Below, in pieces: positions 35,358 through 44,456 of a stretch of 64,000 nt of DNA. Position 1 is the stretch's first letter. Every line of letters starts with the position of its first letter. This DNA comes from Thermaerobacter sp. FW80 (GTDB lineage: Bacteria; Bacillota; Sulfobacillia; Thermaerobacterales; Thermaerobacteraceae). The stretch is taken from positions 905,245-969,244 of the forward strand of contig NZ_CP037895.1 of NCBI RefSeq assembly GCF_004634385.1, written 5' to 3'. Position numbers and translations under genes: made by a program. The notes under the pieces are model-generated. The model searched no databases, had not been told where the DNA came from, and was given only the letters and a program-made list of their open reading frames with translations.

Positions 35358-37109
35358 GTGTCTGCGATTCGGATCCACACGCATCGATTCGACGCCGTGA
35401 TCGTCGGGGCGGGCGGTGCCGGCTTGCGGGCGGCGGTGGAGCTGGCCAAGTACCCCGACCTCAAGGTGGCCGTCGTCAGCAAGCTCTATCCCTCCCGCTC
35501 CCACACCGGGGCCGCCCAGGGCGGCATCGGCGCGGCCCTCGGCAACATCGAGGAAGACCACTGGGAGTGGCACATGTTCGACACGGTCAAGGGCAGCGAC
35601 TACCTGGGCGACCAGGACGCCATCGAGATCATGTGCAAGGAAGCGCCCGAGGCCGTGTACGAGCTGGAGCACATGGGGTTGCCCTTCAGCCGCACCGCGG
35701 ACGGGCGCATCAACCAGCGGCGCTTCGGCGGCCACACCAAGGAGTTCGGCAAGGCGCCCGTCCATCGCTCCTGCTTCGCCGCCGACCGCACCGGTCACAT
35801 GATCCTCCAGACCCTCTACCAGCAGTCCATCAAGCACGGCGTCCGCTTCTTCGACGAGTTCCACGTGGTCGACCTGGTGATGGACGGGCGGCGGGTGGCC
35901 GGCGTGGTGGCCGTCGAATTGGCCACCGGCGACCTGCACGTGTTCCACGCCAAGGCGACGCTGTTCGCCACCGGCGGCGCCGGCCGCATGTACAAGGTGA
36001 CCAGCAACGCCCTGGCCCTGACGGGCGACGGGCTGGCCATCGCCTTCCGTCACGGCATCCCCCTGGAGGACATGGAGTTCTTCCAGTTCCATCCGACGGG
36101 CATCTACCGCCTGGGCATCCTGATCACCGAGGGCGCCCGGGGCGAGGGCGGCGTCCTGCGCAACCGCCACGGCGAGCGGTTCATGGAGCGGTACGCCCCC
36201 ACCATCAAGGACCTGGCGCCCAGGGACATGGTGTCACGGGCCATCTACCTGGAGATCCGCGAAGGGCGGGGCATCGACGGCAAGGACTACGTGCACCTCG
36301 ACCTGACCCACCTGGGCCGGGAGGTCATCGAGACCCGGCTGCCCGACATCACCGACTTCGTCCGCACCTACCTGGGCATCGACCCGGTGGAGGAGCCCAT
36401 CCCCATCCAGCCCACCGCCCACTACGAGATGGGCGGCATCCCCACCGACGTCGACGGCCGGGTGATCTGGGACGCGAAGAACACGCCGGTGGAGGGCTTC
36501 TACGCCGCCGGTGAGTGCGCCTGCGTCTCGGTCCACGGCGCCAACCGCCTGGGCACCAACTCCCTGCTGGACCTGGTGGTCTTCGGCCGGCGGGCGGGGC
36601 GCCACATGGCCCGGTACGCCCGCGAGGCGGACTGGCCGGCGCTGCCCGCCGACGCCACCGACTGGGCGCGCCAGCAGATCGAGCGCTTCCGCACGCGGGA
36701 GAAGGGCGAGCGCATCGCGGCCATCCGCGCCCGGCTGCAGGAGGAGATGATGGACAAGGCCGGGGTCTTCCGGACGGAAGAGGGGCTGGCGGCGATGGAG
36801 TCCATCCTGGACGAGCTCGACGCCCAGTACCAGGAGGCGGCCATCGACGACCGGGGCACCATGTACAACACCGACCTGCTGGAGGCCCTGGAGCTGGGCA
36901 ACCTCCTGGAGTGCGCCCGGGCCACGGTGGTGGCCGCTCGCAACCGCAAGGAGAGCCGGGGCGGCCACGCGCGGGAGGACTACCCCAAGCGGGACGACGC
37001 CAACTGGCTGAAGCACACGCTGCTCTACAGGGAGAAGGACGGGCGGATCCGCATCGACTACAAGCCCGTGGTGATCACCCGCTTCCAGCCCCAGGAGCGG
37101 AAGTACTGA
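35358..37109 (+). CDS. sdhA: Succinate dehydrogenase flavoprotein subunit SdhA
   Basis: SdhA oxidises succinate to fumarate and passes electrons to SdhB. The 583-residue protein has FDAVIVGAGGAGLRAAVELA for FAD, KLYPSRSHTGAAQGGIGAAL (with the histidine of the covalent flavin link, SHT), FFQFHPTGIY, ITEGARGEGG with catalytic residues, MARYEM-like PTAHYEMGGIP, and the C-terminal ECACVSVHGANRLGTNSLLDL. This is the E. coli/mitochondrial (SdhA type) rather than the Bacillus form. GTG start 35358. It ends 88 bp before sdhB. Confidence 0.97.
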   Translation: MSAIRIHTHRFDAVIVGAGGAGLRAAVELAKYPDLKVAVVSKLYPSRSHTGAAQGGIGAALGNIEEDHWEWHMFDTVKGSDYLGDQDAIEIMCKEAPEAVYELEHMGLPFSRTADGRINQRRFGGHTKEFGKAPVHRSCFAADRTGHMILQTLYQQSIKHGVRFFDEFHVVDLVMDGRRVAGVVAVELATGDLHVFHAKATLFATGGAGRMYKVTSNALALTGDGLAIAFRHGIPLEDMEFFQFHPTGIYRLGILITEGARGEGGVLRNRHGERFMERYAPTIKDLAPRDMVSRAIYLEIREGRGIDGKDYVHLDLTHLGREVIETRLPDITDFVRTYLGIDPVEEPIPIQPTAHYEMGGIPTDVDGRVIWDAKNTPVEGFYAAGECACVSVHGANRLGTNSLLDLVVFGRRAGRHMARYAREADWPALPADATDWARQQIERFRTREKGERIAAIRARLQEEMMDKAGVFRTEEGLAAMESILDELDAQYQEAAIDDRGTMYNTDLLEALELGNLLECARATVVAARNRKESRGGHAREDYPKRDDANWLKHTLLYREKDGRIRIDYKPVVITRFQPQERKY

Positions 37110-37197
37110 CCCGGCCGATGGCGCGGGCGGCGGCGAAGGGGCCGGCGCCCGGCCGGTCGAGCGGGTTCATGTCAGCGGCGCACGGGGAGTGAGGACC

Positions 37198-37896
<699 letters not shown>

Positions 37897-38125
37897 GGAC
37901 GAACCGGCGGCGACGCGGGGGATCGGGCAGGCGGATCCGGCCGGGGGTCCCGGGGCGTCCGGGGCCGGGCGCCGGGGCGCGACCCGGTGGGGACCCGACG
38001 GGGTCGGGCGCGAGGCAGCCCCTGGCGCCCTTCGCCCCGGCCGCCGCCGGGATGAGCGATGAAGGCGGCCCTCCCACGCCACGCCCGCATGGGGCCCGCG
38101 GGGCCGCCGACCGGGGCGCGCGGCC

Positions 38126-38947
38126 TCAACGGGAGCGGGGCAGGGTTTCACCGGGGGCGCCGATCACCACCTCCACCGGATGCCACCGCCCCGCCAGGCG
38201 GGCGTAGCGGATCCAGGCCGGTCGGGTGGCCGTGCCGTCCCAGACGTCGTAGCGGGCGACCACCTGTCCCTGCCGCAAGAGGACCAGCTGGGTCAGGGTG
38301 ACGCGCCGGCCCGGCCAGCCCGCGCGGCGGGCCCGCTGGGCGAGGATCGTCGTGCCCGCGCGGGCCAGCTCCGGCGCGAACTGGCGCAGGAAGACCCGCG
38401 CGTCGGCGGCCGACCCCACGGCGACGGGCGGGCCGCCCTCTTCGTACACGGCCGGGGCGGTGTCCCCCTCCAGGGCGATGCCCAGCCCCGTTTGGGCGGG
38501 CACGGCGACGGGAGCGCCGGGCGGCAGCCCCAGGCGCGCCGTGGCCAGCATCCAGGGGAGGCCGGCCAGCAACGCCAGCAGGGCGAGGGCAGCCCACGCC
38601 AGGGCGGATCGGTCCGGCCGGGCGCCGGCCGCCCGGTGGCGGCCGGCGCCCGGCGTGGCCGCCAGGGACGCCGCCGGCCCGCGGCCGGGAACGGCCGCGG
38701 GCCGGCGGGCCGCACCACCGGCGCCCTCCCCTGGCTCGCCGGGGCGCGGCGTCGGCTCGCTCCTGGCGGGGCCCGGCACGGGAGCCCGAGGGGAGTGGGC
38801 CGGGGCAGGGCCTGCGGACGGGCCTTGGGCGTCGATGGGCGATGGCGGGCGAGCCGAGCAGGTGTCGCCGGGGCGCTCCGAGCGCGGGCCGCGGGCGAGC
38901 GGTCGGTTCGTCTGCGGGGAGCGCGGGTCGGCCTGGCGGTGGCTCAT
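38126..38947 (-). CDS. Single-pass membrane protein of unknown function
   Basis: This 273-residue protein has an Arg/Pro/Gly-rich cytosolic N-terminus of about 115 residues and one membrane helix (ALAWAALALLALLAGLPWML, about 117-137). A 130-residue outside domain follows with mixed strands and helices (VGSAADARVFLRQFAPELAR, VTLTQLVLLRQGQVVARYDV, RPAWIRYARLAGRWHPVEVV). I do not recognise the family. The outer domain could be a small beta-rich protease-inhibitor- or PrcB-like fold, but that is only an impression. Start ATG 38947 has GGGGGTG upstream. It is divergent from the cobalamin adenosyltransferase gene. Confidence 0.6.
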   Translation of the reverse strand: MSHRQADPRSPQTNRPLARGPRSERPGDTCSARPPSPIDAQGPSAGPAPAHSPRAPVPGPARSEPTPRPGEPGEGAGGAARRPAAVPGRGPAASLAATPGAGRHRAAGARPDRSALAWAALALLALLAGLPWMLATARLGLPPGAPVAVPAQTGLGIALEGDTAPAVYEEGGPPVAVGSAADARVFLRQFAPELARAGTTILAQRARRAGWPGRRVTLTQLVLLRQGQVVARYDVWDGTATRPAWIRYARLAGRWHPVEVVIGAPGETLPRSR

Positions 38948-38980
38948 GGCGGACACCCCCTGTACCCCTATGCGCACCGG

Positions 38981-39080
38981 TGACCGGCCTAGACCGGGCG
39001 ATGGACCGCCGCGATGGGGCTCCCTTTTGAAGGCTTGCGAGGCGCGCCCCGGCGACCGCCCCAGGCCGGGGGATGGAGCG
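38981..39080 (+). repeat. Imperfect 28-bp direct repeat, 72-bp period
   Basis: The sequence from 38981 (GACCGGCCTAGACCGGGC, then GATGGACCG) recurs from 39053 (GACCGCCCCAGGCCGGGG, then GATGGAGCG). It lies in the divergent intergenic region and shows no B12-box, so I do not read it as a cobalamin riboswitch. Confidence 0.5.
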
Positions 39081-39139
39081 GGGTGGGAGTGGACGGGCGC
39101 CTCGGAACGGGATCCGGCGACGGAAGGGGAGGGGTGGGC

Positions 39140-39733
39140 GTGAGGATCTATACGCGCACGGGTGATGGGGGCGAGACCGGCCTCCTCGGCGGGGTGCGCG
39201 TGCCGAAGGCGCATCCCCGGGTGGAGGCGTACGGGGCGGTGGACGAGCTCAACGCCCTGCTCGGGCTCGTCGCGGCCCACCTGGGCGGTGCGGAGCCGGC
39301 GCCGCTCTTGCAGGAGCTGCAGCGGGACTGCTTCCTCCTGGGGGCGGACCTGGCGACGCCGCCGGGAGATGCCCGGCGACGCGGCGTCGGCCTGCCCCAG
39401 GTGCCTGCACAGCGGGTGGCGGAGCTGGAGGCGCACATCGACCGCTACGACGCCCAGCTCCCGCCGCTCCGGCAGTTCATCCTGCCCGGCGGGACGGTCC
39501 CCGCGGCCCTGCTGCACGTGGCGCGCACCGTGGCGCGCCGGGCGGAGCGGCGGGTTGCGGCCCTGGCCGCCCAGGAGCCGGTCAATCCCGTCGTCCTCCA
39601 GTACCTCAACCGCCTCTCGGACCTGCTGTTCGTGCTGGCGCGCTGGGTGAACCACCGCGCAGGGGTGGCCGACGCTCCGTGGGGGCGGGAGGGCTGGCGC
39701 GGCCCCGCTGCGGGTCCCGACGAGGGGGGCTGA
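39140..39733 (+). CDS. Cob(I)alamin adenosyltransferase, PduO type
   Basis: This 197-residue enzyme attaches the adenosyl group of ATP to cob(I)alamin. It begins IYTRTGDGGETGLLGGVRV, the ATP-binding loop of PduO/MMAB enzymes, followed by VEAYGAVDELNALLGL and the C-terminal VARRAERRVAAL and YLNRLSDLLFVLAR, all diagnostic. GTG 39140 is preceded by GGGGAGGGG. No other cobalamin gene is nearby, so it may serve B12-dependent enzymes elsewhere. Confidence 0.94.
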   Translation: MRIYTRTGDGGETGLLGGVRVPKAHPRVEAYGAVDELNALLGLVAAHLGGAEPAPLLQELQRDCFLLGADLATPPGDARRRGVGLPQVPAQRVAELEAHIDRYDAQLPPLRQFILPGGTVPAALLHVARTVARRAERRVAALAAQEPVNPVVLQYLNRLSDLLFVLARWVNHRAGVADAPWGREGWRGPAAGPDEGG

Positions 39734-39994
39734 ACCCCATCCCGACCGCCGCGGGCCGGGGCGCACTCCGGTGGGGCGGGGCGAGGGGGGGCGCGACGGG
39801 GCCGGGGACCTGCCGCCGCGAAAGCGAGGCCGGGGCCGCGACCGGGACTGCTGGGTCGGGCGAGGAGGGACCGGGGCAACGAGGCCCCGGCCCCTCCATC
39901 GGCGGCACGGTCCACCACCGGGCCGCCGGGCCGGGTCGGCTCAATCGCAGACGGCCACGACGGCACGGAGGCGACGAGGACAGGCGACACCACC

Positions 39995-41137
39995 TCAACC
40001 GGAGGCGGCGACGACGTAGCGGATCCCCAGACGCGCCCACCGCCGGGCCAGCTCCGCCGCGCGCGCCTTGGAGGCGACGCGTCCCGTCTGCACCCAGTAG
40101 TGCGGCTTGTACTTGGGGTGGGGAGCGACGTACATCCGGTAGCCGGTGAGGCGGGTGAATCGCTGCGCGGCCTTCTGGGCCTCCGCCTTCGACCGGTAGA
40201 GATCTCCCCCGACGTAGTATCCGCTGGGCTTGGTCGGCTTCGGTGCCGGGGCGGCCGGCGCGTAGCGGCGCAGCAGGTCGACCACCTGCTTGCCCGTCAT
40301 GCCGCGGACGCCCGTGTTGAACCGGGGCAGCTCCATGTCGGGGGTGGCGCGGGAGACGAGACCGGGCTTCGTCGTGAAGGCGAAGCGGATGCCCTCGGCC
40401 CGGGCCGCGCGGACGAAGGCCGGGGTGTAGGCGCCGTAGGGGTAGGCGAGCATGTCCGGTTCGTCCCCCAAGAGCTCCCGGTGACGCTGGCGCGCCCGGG
40501 CCATGTCGGCGCGGATCTCTGCCTCGTCCATCACCCATACCATCGCCACGTCGGCGCCGTCGCGCTGGCGGATGACGCGGCGGTGCATGTCGTACGTGTG
40601 GGACTGCACCTCGACGCCGCCGGCCACCAGCTCGCGCACGGCCCGGCCGCTGACGGTGTTGGGATCCCGGTCGATGCGGTAGTACACCACGAAGGCGACG
40701 GCGGGCACCTTGTGCTGCTTCAAGATGGGCAGCGCCACGGAGTGGATCTCCTTCATGCCGTCGTCGATGGTCAGCAGGACCGCGTTGGGCGGGATCGACC
40801 CCTGGCCCCGTTTCCAGCGGCGGAACTGCTCGGCGGAGACGAACTGGAATCCGGCCGCCTTCAACGTGCGGATGTGTTCGTCGAACTGCCGGCGGGTCAC
40901 GGTGATGGGCCCATCCGGCGGGCGTTCGAAGCCGTGGTAGAGCAGGACCGCCACCTGGTTGGCGTAGTAGACCGGCCTGGCCGCCGCGCCGGCCGGGGCC
41001 GTCCAGCCATACAGGCTGATCGCCAAGATGACGCACAGGCTGGTCGCGAAGACCGCGATCCCCGCCGTCACCGCTCGCCGCCGTCGCCCCACGCCGATGC
41101 GCCTCCTCGCATTCCCTCGCCTCTCCTTCGACGACAT
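39995..41137 (-). CDS. Polysaccharide deacetylase with C-terminal SPOR-like domain
   Basis: This 380-residue protein has a basic N-terminus and one signal-anchor helix (about 22-45). Next comes a NodB-type deacetylase domain: VAVLLYHGF, LLTIDDGMKE with the catalytic and metal aspartates, and SHTYDMH with the HxxxxH metal histidines. The last 75 residues look like a SPOR domain, two halves around GGDLYRSKAEAQKAAQRF and QTGRVASKARAAELARRW, which would bind denuded glycan strands at septa or forespore. It probably deacetylates peptidoglycan or a cell-wall glycan outside the membrane. The start ATG 41137 has only a weak AGGG; the open frame extends upstream without a better signal. Confidence 0.88.
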   Translation of the reverse strand: MSSKERRGNARRRIGVGRRRRAVTAGIAVFATSLCVILAISLYGWTAPAGAAARPVYYANQVAVLLYHGFERPPDGPITVTRRQFDEHIRTLKAAGFQFVSAEQFRRWKRGQGSIPPNAVLLTIDDGMKEIHSVALPILKQHKVPAVAFVVYYRIDRDPNTVSGRAVRELVAGGVEVQSHTYDMHRRVIRQRDGADVAMVWVMDEAEIRADMARARQRHRELLGDEPDMLAYPYGAYTPAFVRAARAEGIRFAFTTKPGLVSRATPDMELPRFNTGVRGMTGKQVVDLLRRYAPAAPAPKPTKPSGYYVGGDLYRSKAEAQKAAQRFTRLTGYRMYVAPHPKYKPHYWVQTGRVASKARAAELARRWARLGIRYVVAASG

Positions 41138-41289
41138 TCGACAACCCTGGGATTCGCTTCCGTTGGCACCATTCCTGCCCCACCACCCCGCCCGGCGCGC
41201 GGGACTGCAGCCAAAGGCCGGGGCCTGCAGCAGCCGCGTCCGAATCGGTGGGGGGACAGGGGGGTACGCTACGGGGATATGCAAACAAG

Positions 41290-41321
41290 CAAGAAACCCG
41301 CGCATACGCGCGGGTTTCTTG
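41290..41321 (-). terminator. Intrinsic terminator after tRNA-Lys
   Basis: A perfect 14-bp stem (41290-41303 with 41308-41321) with a 4-base loop. Leftward it is followed by CTTGTTTGC, a modest T-run. It starts one base after the tRNA end. Confidence 0.8.
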
Positions 41322-41394
41322 TAGGCCGTGTGGGACTCGAACCCACAACACCCTGATTAAGAGTCAGGTGCTCTACCAGTTGAGCTAACGGCCT
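41322..41394 (-). tRNA. tRNA-Lys (CUU)
   Basis: Read leftward, acceptor AGGCCGT pairs with ACGGCCT, the anticodon stem CCTGA/TCAGG holds loop CTCTTAA with anticodon CTT, and the T-arm is GTGGG-TTCGAGT-CCCAC. Discriminator A; CCA is not encoded. 73 bases. Confidence 0.95.
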
Positions 41395-41487
41395 ACGATG
41401 AGATCATCCCAACAGCGGACTTATCAACCCTCGAACCGCAGGGAACCGCAGACCAACACTCACCCGAACGAGCTGCGACACAGCCGT

Positions 41488-41496
41488 ATTATAACA
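41488..41496 (-). promoter_or_regulatory. Extended -10 promoter of tRNA-Lys
   Basis: TGTTATAAT read leftward (TGn plus perfect TATAAT), about 94 bp upstream of the tRNA; no clear -35. Confidence 0.6.
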
Positions 41497-41716
41497 TCCT
41501 ATGGCCCGCCCCGCTAGGGGAGTTCGCAGGCCTCCACGGCCGTGTCGCCATGGAAGAACCGGCTCGCCTGGGCCCCCGGGGCGGCCTTGGCCCGTCGCGA
41601 CCCAGCTTGTGCGACCAGCCGCCGCACCGCCTGCGCTGCCGCCCGGCCCGCCCCGGCTGCGTCGCGCGCCGGCGTACGGCGCCGATCGTACCGCCTCACG
41701 GCGCGACCGGCTCCCC

Positions 41717-41793
41717 TGGTGGCGGCGGGTGGACTCGAACCACCGACCGTGCGGGTATGAACCGCATGCTCTGACCAACTGAGCTACGCCGCC
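41717..41793 (-). tRNA. tRNA-Met (CAU)
   Basis: Read leftward, acceptor GGCGGCG pairs with CGCCGCC, the anticodon loop TTCATAC gives CAT, and the T-arm is GGTGG-TTCGAGT-CCACC. Discriminator A and CCA are encoded. The paired acceptor position 1-72 suggests elongator rather than initiator tRNA; tRNA-Ile with modified CAU cannot be excluded. Confidence 0.93.
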
Positions 41794-41874
41794 TTAACCC
41801 TGCAAGCCCGGCACACCGGCGCGGATCCACGTCGATCCTCTGCGCGACCGTGGGACCCCGCGTCCGCAAGCGCT

Positions 41875-41904
41875 ATTATATGGACTCCCGCCGCTGGTGC
41901 GCAA
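41875..41904 (-). promoter_or_regulatory. Sigma-A promoter of tRNA-Met
   Basis: Read leftward: TTGCGC (41904-41899, 4/6), 18-bp spacer, perfect TATAAT (41880-41875), about 82 bp before the tRNA. Confidence 0.65.
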
Positions 41905-42602
41905 GCGGCCCCAGGGCGTCGTTGCCGCCTGCCCCATGGCCTCCGACCGCCGGTGGGGGCCACGTCGACGCGCGGCCGACCGCGCCGCGCGGGAGTGCCG
42001 GGGGATCACCGGTCGTCCCAGCGCGAGGGCCTAGGGTGCCCGGGGTTCGACCGGTCGTCCCGTCGCGCCCGCAACCGCTCTTCTCGTTGCCTCCACCCGC
42101 CGGTGGCGCGCCGCACACCAGCCGGCCGATCCGCAGAGACCTGCGGCTGCGGGCCCAGGCGAAGGTGCCCATTCCCTTCCCCTTGGCGCAGGGAACCGAC
42201 TGCGCAACCGAAAAATACTCGGAAAAAGACCCCTTCCCGGGATTTGGGCGGTCCATGCGATCCTGGGTCCATCCGAGGATGGCCTCTTTCGCGACCCCGG
42301 CTGGTCACTGCGCCGTCGCGCCGGCGAGGCCTGTCGTCCGGGTTCGCAGATGGGCGGTCACCTCGCAGCGCACCGTGGCTTACTCGATTCACCGCGGCGG
42401 CCCGCCCGGTCCAGCCCCGGTCCATGCCCCAGCCGGGTCCCCGCGCAGCCCGATCCCAGCCGTTGGGGGTCTGCGTTCCACGAGACCGCACCCGGCCCGG
42501 GCGGCAGGGCGGCGTGATCGCTGGGAACCCCCTCGATGCAACGGGGGGCATGCCGTCGGGCCGTTGCGATGCCGTCGTCACGAGCCGCAAGGGGGGCCTT
42601 CC
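41905..42602. other. 700-bp region without a supportable gene
   Basis: Frames are open on both strands, but none has a ribosome binding site, codon bias or a recognisable family. A short A-rich patch (about 42209-42228) stands out against the G+C background. I see no RNA family signature. Confidence 0.5.
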
Positions 42603-43088
42603 GTGCGATGGGTGCTACTGGGCCGCTTTGGTGACGCCGCGCGCCAATGTGCGGCCTTCGTGATGGATCGGGCCGATGTGGTCGCCGCGGTCCTGGAGCC
42701 GGCGGCCCGATCCCGGGCCGTTTGGGACGAGGCCGGCTTCCGCGCTGCCGTGCGCGCGTGGGCGCACCAGCAGTTCCGTGAGGTGCGCCCGGTGCTCGGC
42801 CTGCAGTACGTTCTGGCCCGGGGCGGCTACGAGACGGAGTGGCTCCTGTACTGCCCGGTGTGCGGCGTGGGACCGTTCCACCTGGCCGCCCGGGCAGGTG
42901 AGGCGGGGCTCGCGCCCCGCACCTGGGATGACCGCCGCCTCCTCTGCCATCTGGCGGAGGCCTTTGCCCATCGGCACGACCTCCCGGACCCGCACGGTCC
43001 GCGGGCTGCGGGCACGACTGCAGGGGACGCCGCGGCCGGGCAGGAACCCGGCCTGCGGGGCCCGGCGACGACGGTGGTGGGCCCGTAG
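42603..43088 (+). CDS. Protein of unknown function with a CxxC pair
   Basis: This 161-residue protein is not recognised. Residues 20-120 are ordered-looking: MDRADVVAAVLEPAARSR, AVRAWAHQQFREVRPVLGL, then LLYCPVCGVGPFHLAARAG with one CxxC that might bind zinc with other ligands or act in redox, and RRLLCHLAEAFAHRHDL. The last 35 residues are a low-complexity tail. Third codon positions are strongly G/C from about residue 20 onward, which supports coding. Start GTG 42603 has AAGGGGGG 7 bases upstream; ATG 42663 is an alternative start nearer the conserved-looking part. It stands alone between long non-coding stretches. Confidence 0.6.
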   Translation: MRWVLLGRFGDAARQCAAFVMDRADVVAAVLEPAARSRAVWDEAGFRAAVRAWAHQQFREVRPVLGLQYVLARGGYETEWLLYCPVCGVGPFHLAARAGEAGLAPRTWDDRRLLCHLAEAFAHRHDLPDPHGPRAAGTTAGDAAAGQEPGLRGPATTVVGP

Positions 43089-43113
43089 GGGCGAGTCGGC
43101 CAAGGAAGCCCTG

Positions 43114-43143
43114 TTGACAGCCGCCCATGATGAGTGCTAATAG
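43114..43143 (+). promoter_or_regulatory. Promoter at the start of the long region before ino1
   Basis: A perfect TTGACA (43114-43119) and an extended TGCTAATAG (43135-43143), spacer 18 bp. The -10 is only 3/6, but TGn compensates. It points into 1.3 kb of apparently non-coding DNA leading to ino1. Confidence 0.5.
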
Positions 43144-44456
43144 ACTGATCAGGATGAATCCACCATCCACCGCGTCCTCCCAGTTCGTCGTGTGGTGATC
43201 GCGGGGAGCGCAGCGTTCCCCACGGTTTCGGCCGGCCGAAAGGGATCCATTCGTCTCGAATCTCACTCACGTCCCGTTCGCGGTGTGGGCCATGGCCGGT
43301 CGCGCCGGCGGAATGGCCCCGCCCGATGTCCATCCATGGTACACCGGTAGGCTACTCCGGTACCGCCTCAGCGGCGGGATGCCGGACGGTTCCATGCCGC
43401 CAACTCATGAAGACGATGGGCCGCGCAGGCGCGGCTTGTGATGCGGCATCCCCGTGCCGACGCCGGGGGTGGCAGGGGTCGGGGTATCGGCCCGTCCGGG
43501 TGGTGCGATCCCCGCTCGACCATGGTCGCGGCCACGGCCCAGGCGTTCCTGCGCCGCCGGGCGCGGGGGCGAAGGGCTCTCGCCCGCCCGCCGTCACGCC
43601 CCGGTGTGGCTCGCCCCGTGCCCGGATCTGAAACCCCCGCGGGACGGGGTGCGGCAAGGCCGCGGGGTGCCAGGCGTCGAGGCGTCCTGGGGACGGGCGG
43701 ATCGCGCGTCCACCATGGTCCCAGGGTGGACCCAGGGATCGCCGGGCGGCGCGGGTTTGCGGTTCCCGGCGCCCGCGGTGCGCCCCGTGCCCGGTCGACG
43801 GTCCGGGGGCCTGGGTCGCTGTACCCGATCGACGAACCGGGGTCCCGAGCCGCCCGTGCATCCCCGGTCTCGCCGGCGTCCTGGTCGTGTGACCGCATGA
43901 CCTCCCGGCGACACCGGTGCATCGGGGGAGACCCCACCGTCCGAGGGACCACGTCGTCGGCTGCGGTTCGGCGTCGAGCGGGCCCGTCGACCAGGGGCAG
44001 GGCCGATCCCGGGCGGCCCGCCGCGCCGACCCGTCGGCGCGCCGATCCGTCGCCCACGACGATCCCTCGAGCCCGCGCGGGGTCGGCCCCGGTCAGGGCG
44101 AGGCCGCGGGAGCGTGGGCCGGCCTCCTCCCCGACGCGGCGCGGCTGCCTCCGCCGGCGGCGGAGGCGGTGTCCCAGGGGGTGCCGCGCGTCGCCCACGA
44201 GGCTGCCGGCCGCGGCGCGGCGGATGGGCGACCCCGCGGGCAGGGGCATCCCGGGGGCGCATCCACGCGGTGGCGTGGTGGAGGAACGCGGTGACTGCGG
44301 TGGTGGGAGCGGAGCCGGTTCGTCCGCGGACGGTGGCCGCTGCGCGGGAGCCGCTGGCGCGGAGACCGGCGGGGAGACGCGGTGGAGGGGCATCCTCGCT
44401 TCCGCCCGATTTCCCGAGGGGCGTCGGGTTGGCATTGGGAGAGGAGGGCAGCTGCG
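43144..44456. other. 1.3-kb region without a supportable gene upstream of ino1
   Basis: Long open frames exist only because stop codons are rare at this G+C content; their products are Arg/Pro/Gly-rich and lack ribosome binding sites. No tmRNA, RNase P, SRP or riboswitch signature is recognised by eye. It includes one GGACGAACC copy (minus strand, 44317). It may be a long leader, an unrecognised RNA gene, or decayed sequence. Confidence 0.45.

Noticed and set aside
37118-37192. 24-residue frame between sdhA and sdhB
   Set aside because: No ribosome binding site, low-complexity product, and it overlaps the sdhB ribosome binding site region.
38948-39139. Cobalamin riboswitch before the adenosyltransferase gene
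   Set aside because: No B12-box or expected helices can be found; the region shows only a 28-bp imperfect repeat.
41876-42256. 126-codon leftward frame with a plausible middle part (SEYFSVAQSVPCAKG)
   Set aside because: No ribosome binding site, overlap with the tRNA-Met promoter and a low-complexity second half.
42800-43266. Leftward frame starting with a lipoprotein-like signal (FILISLLALIMGGC)
   Set aside because: The start has a fair ribosome binding site near 43180, but the lipobox is poor and everything after it is antisense to the better-supported gene at 42603. It also overlaps a good rightward promoter.
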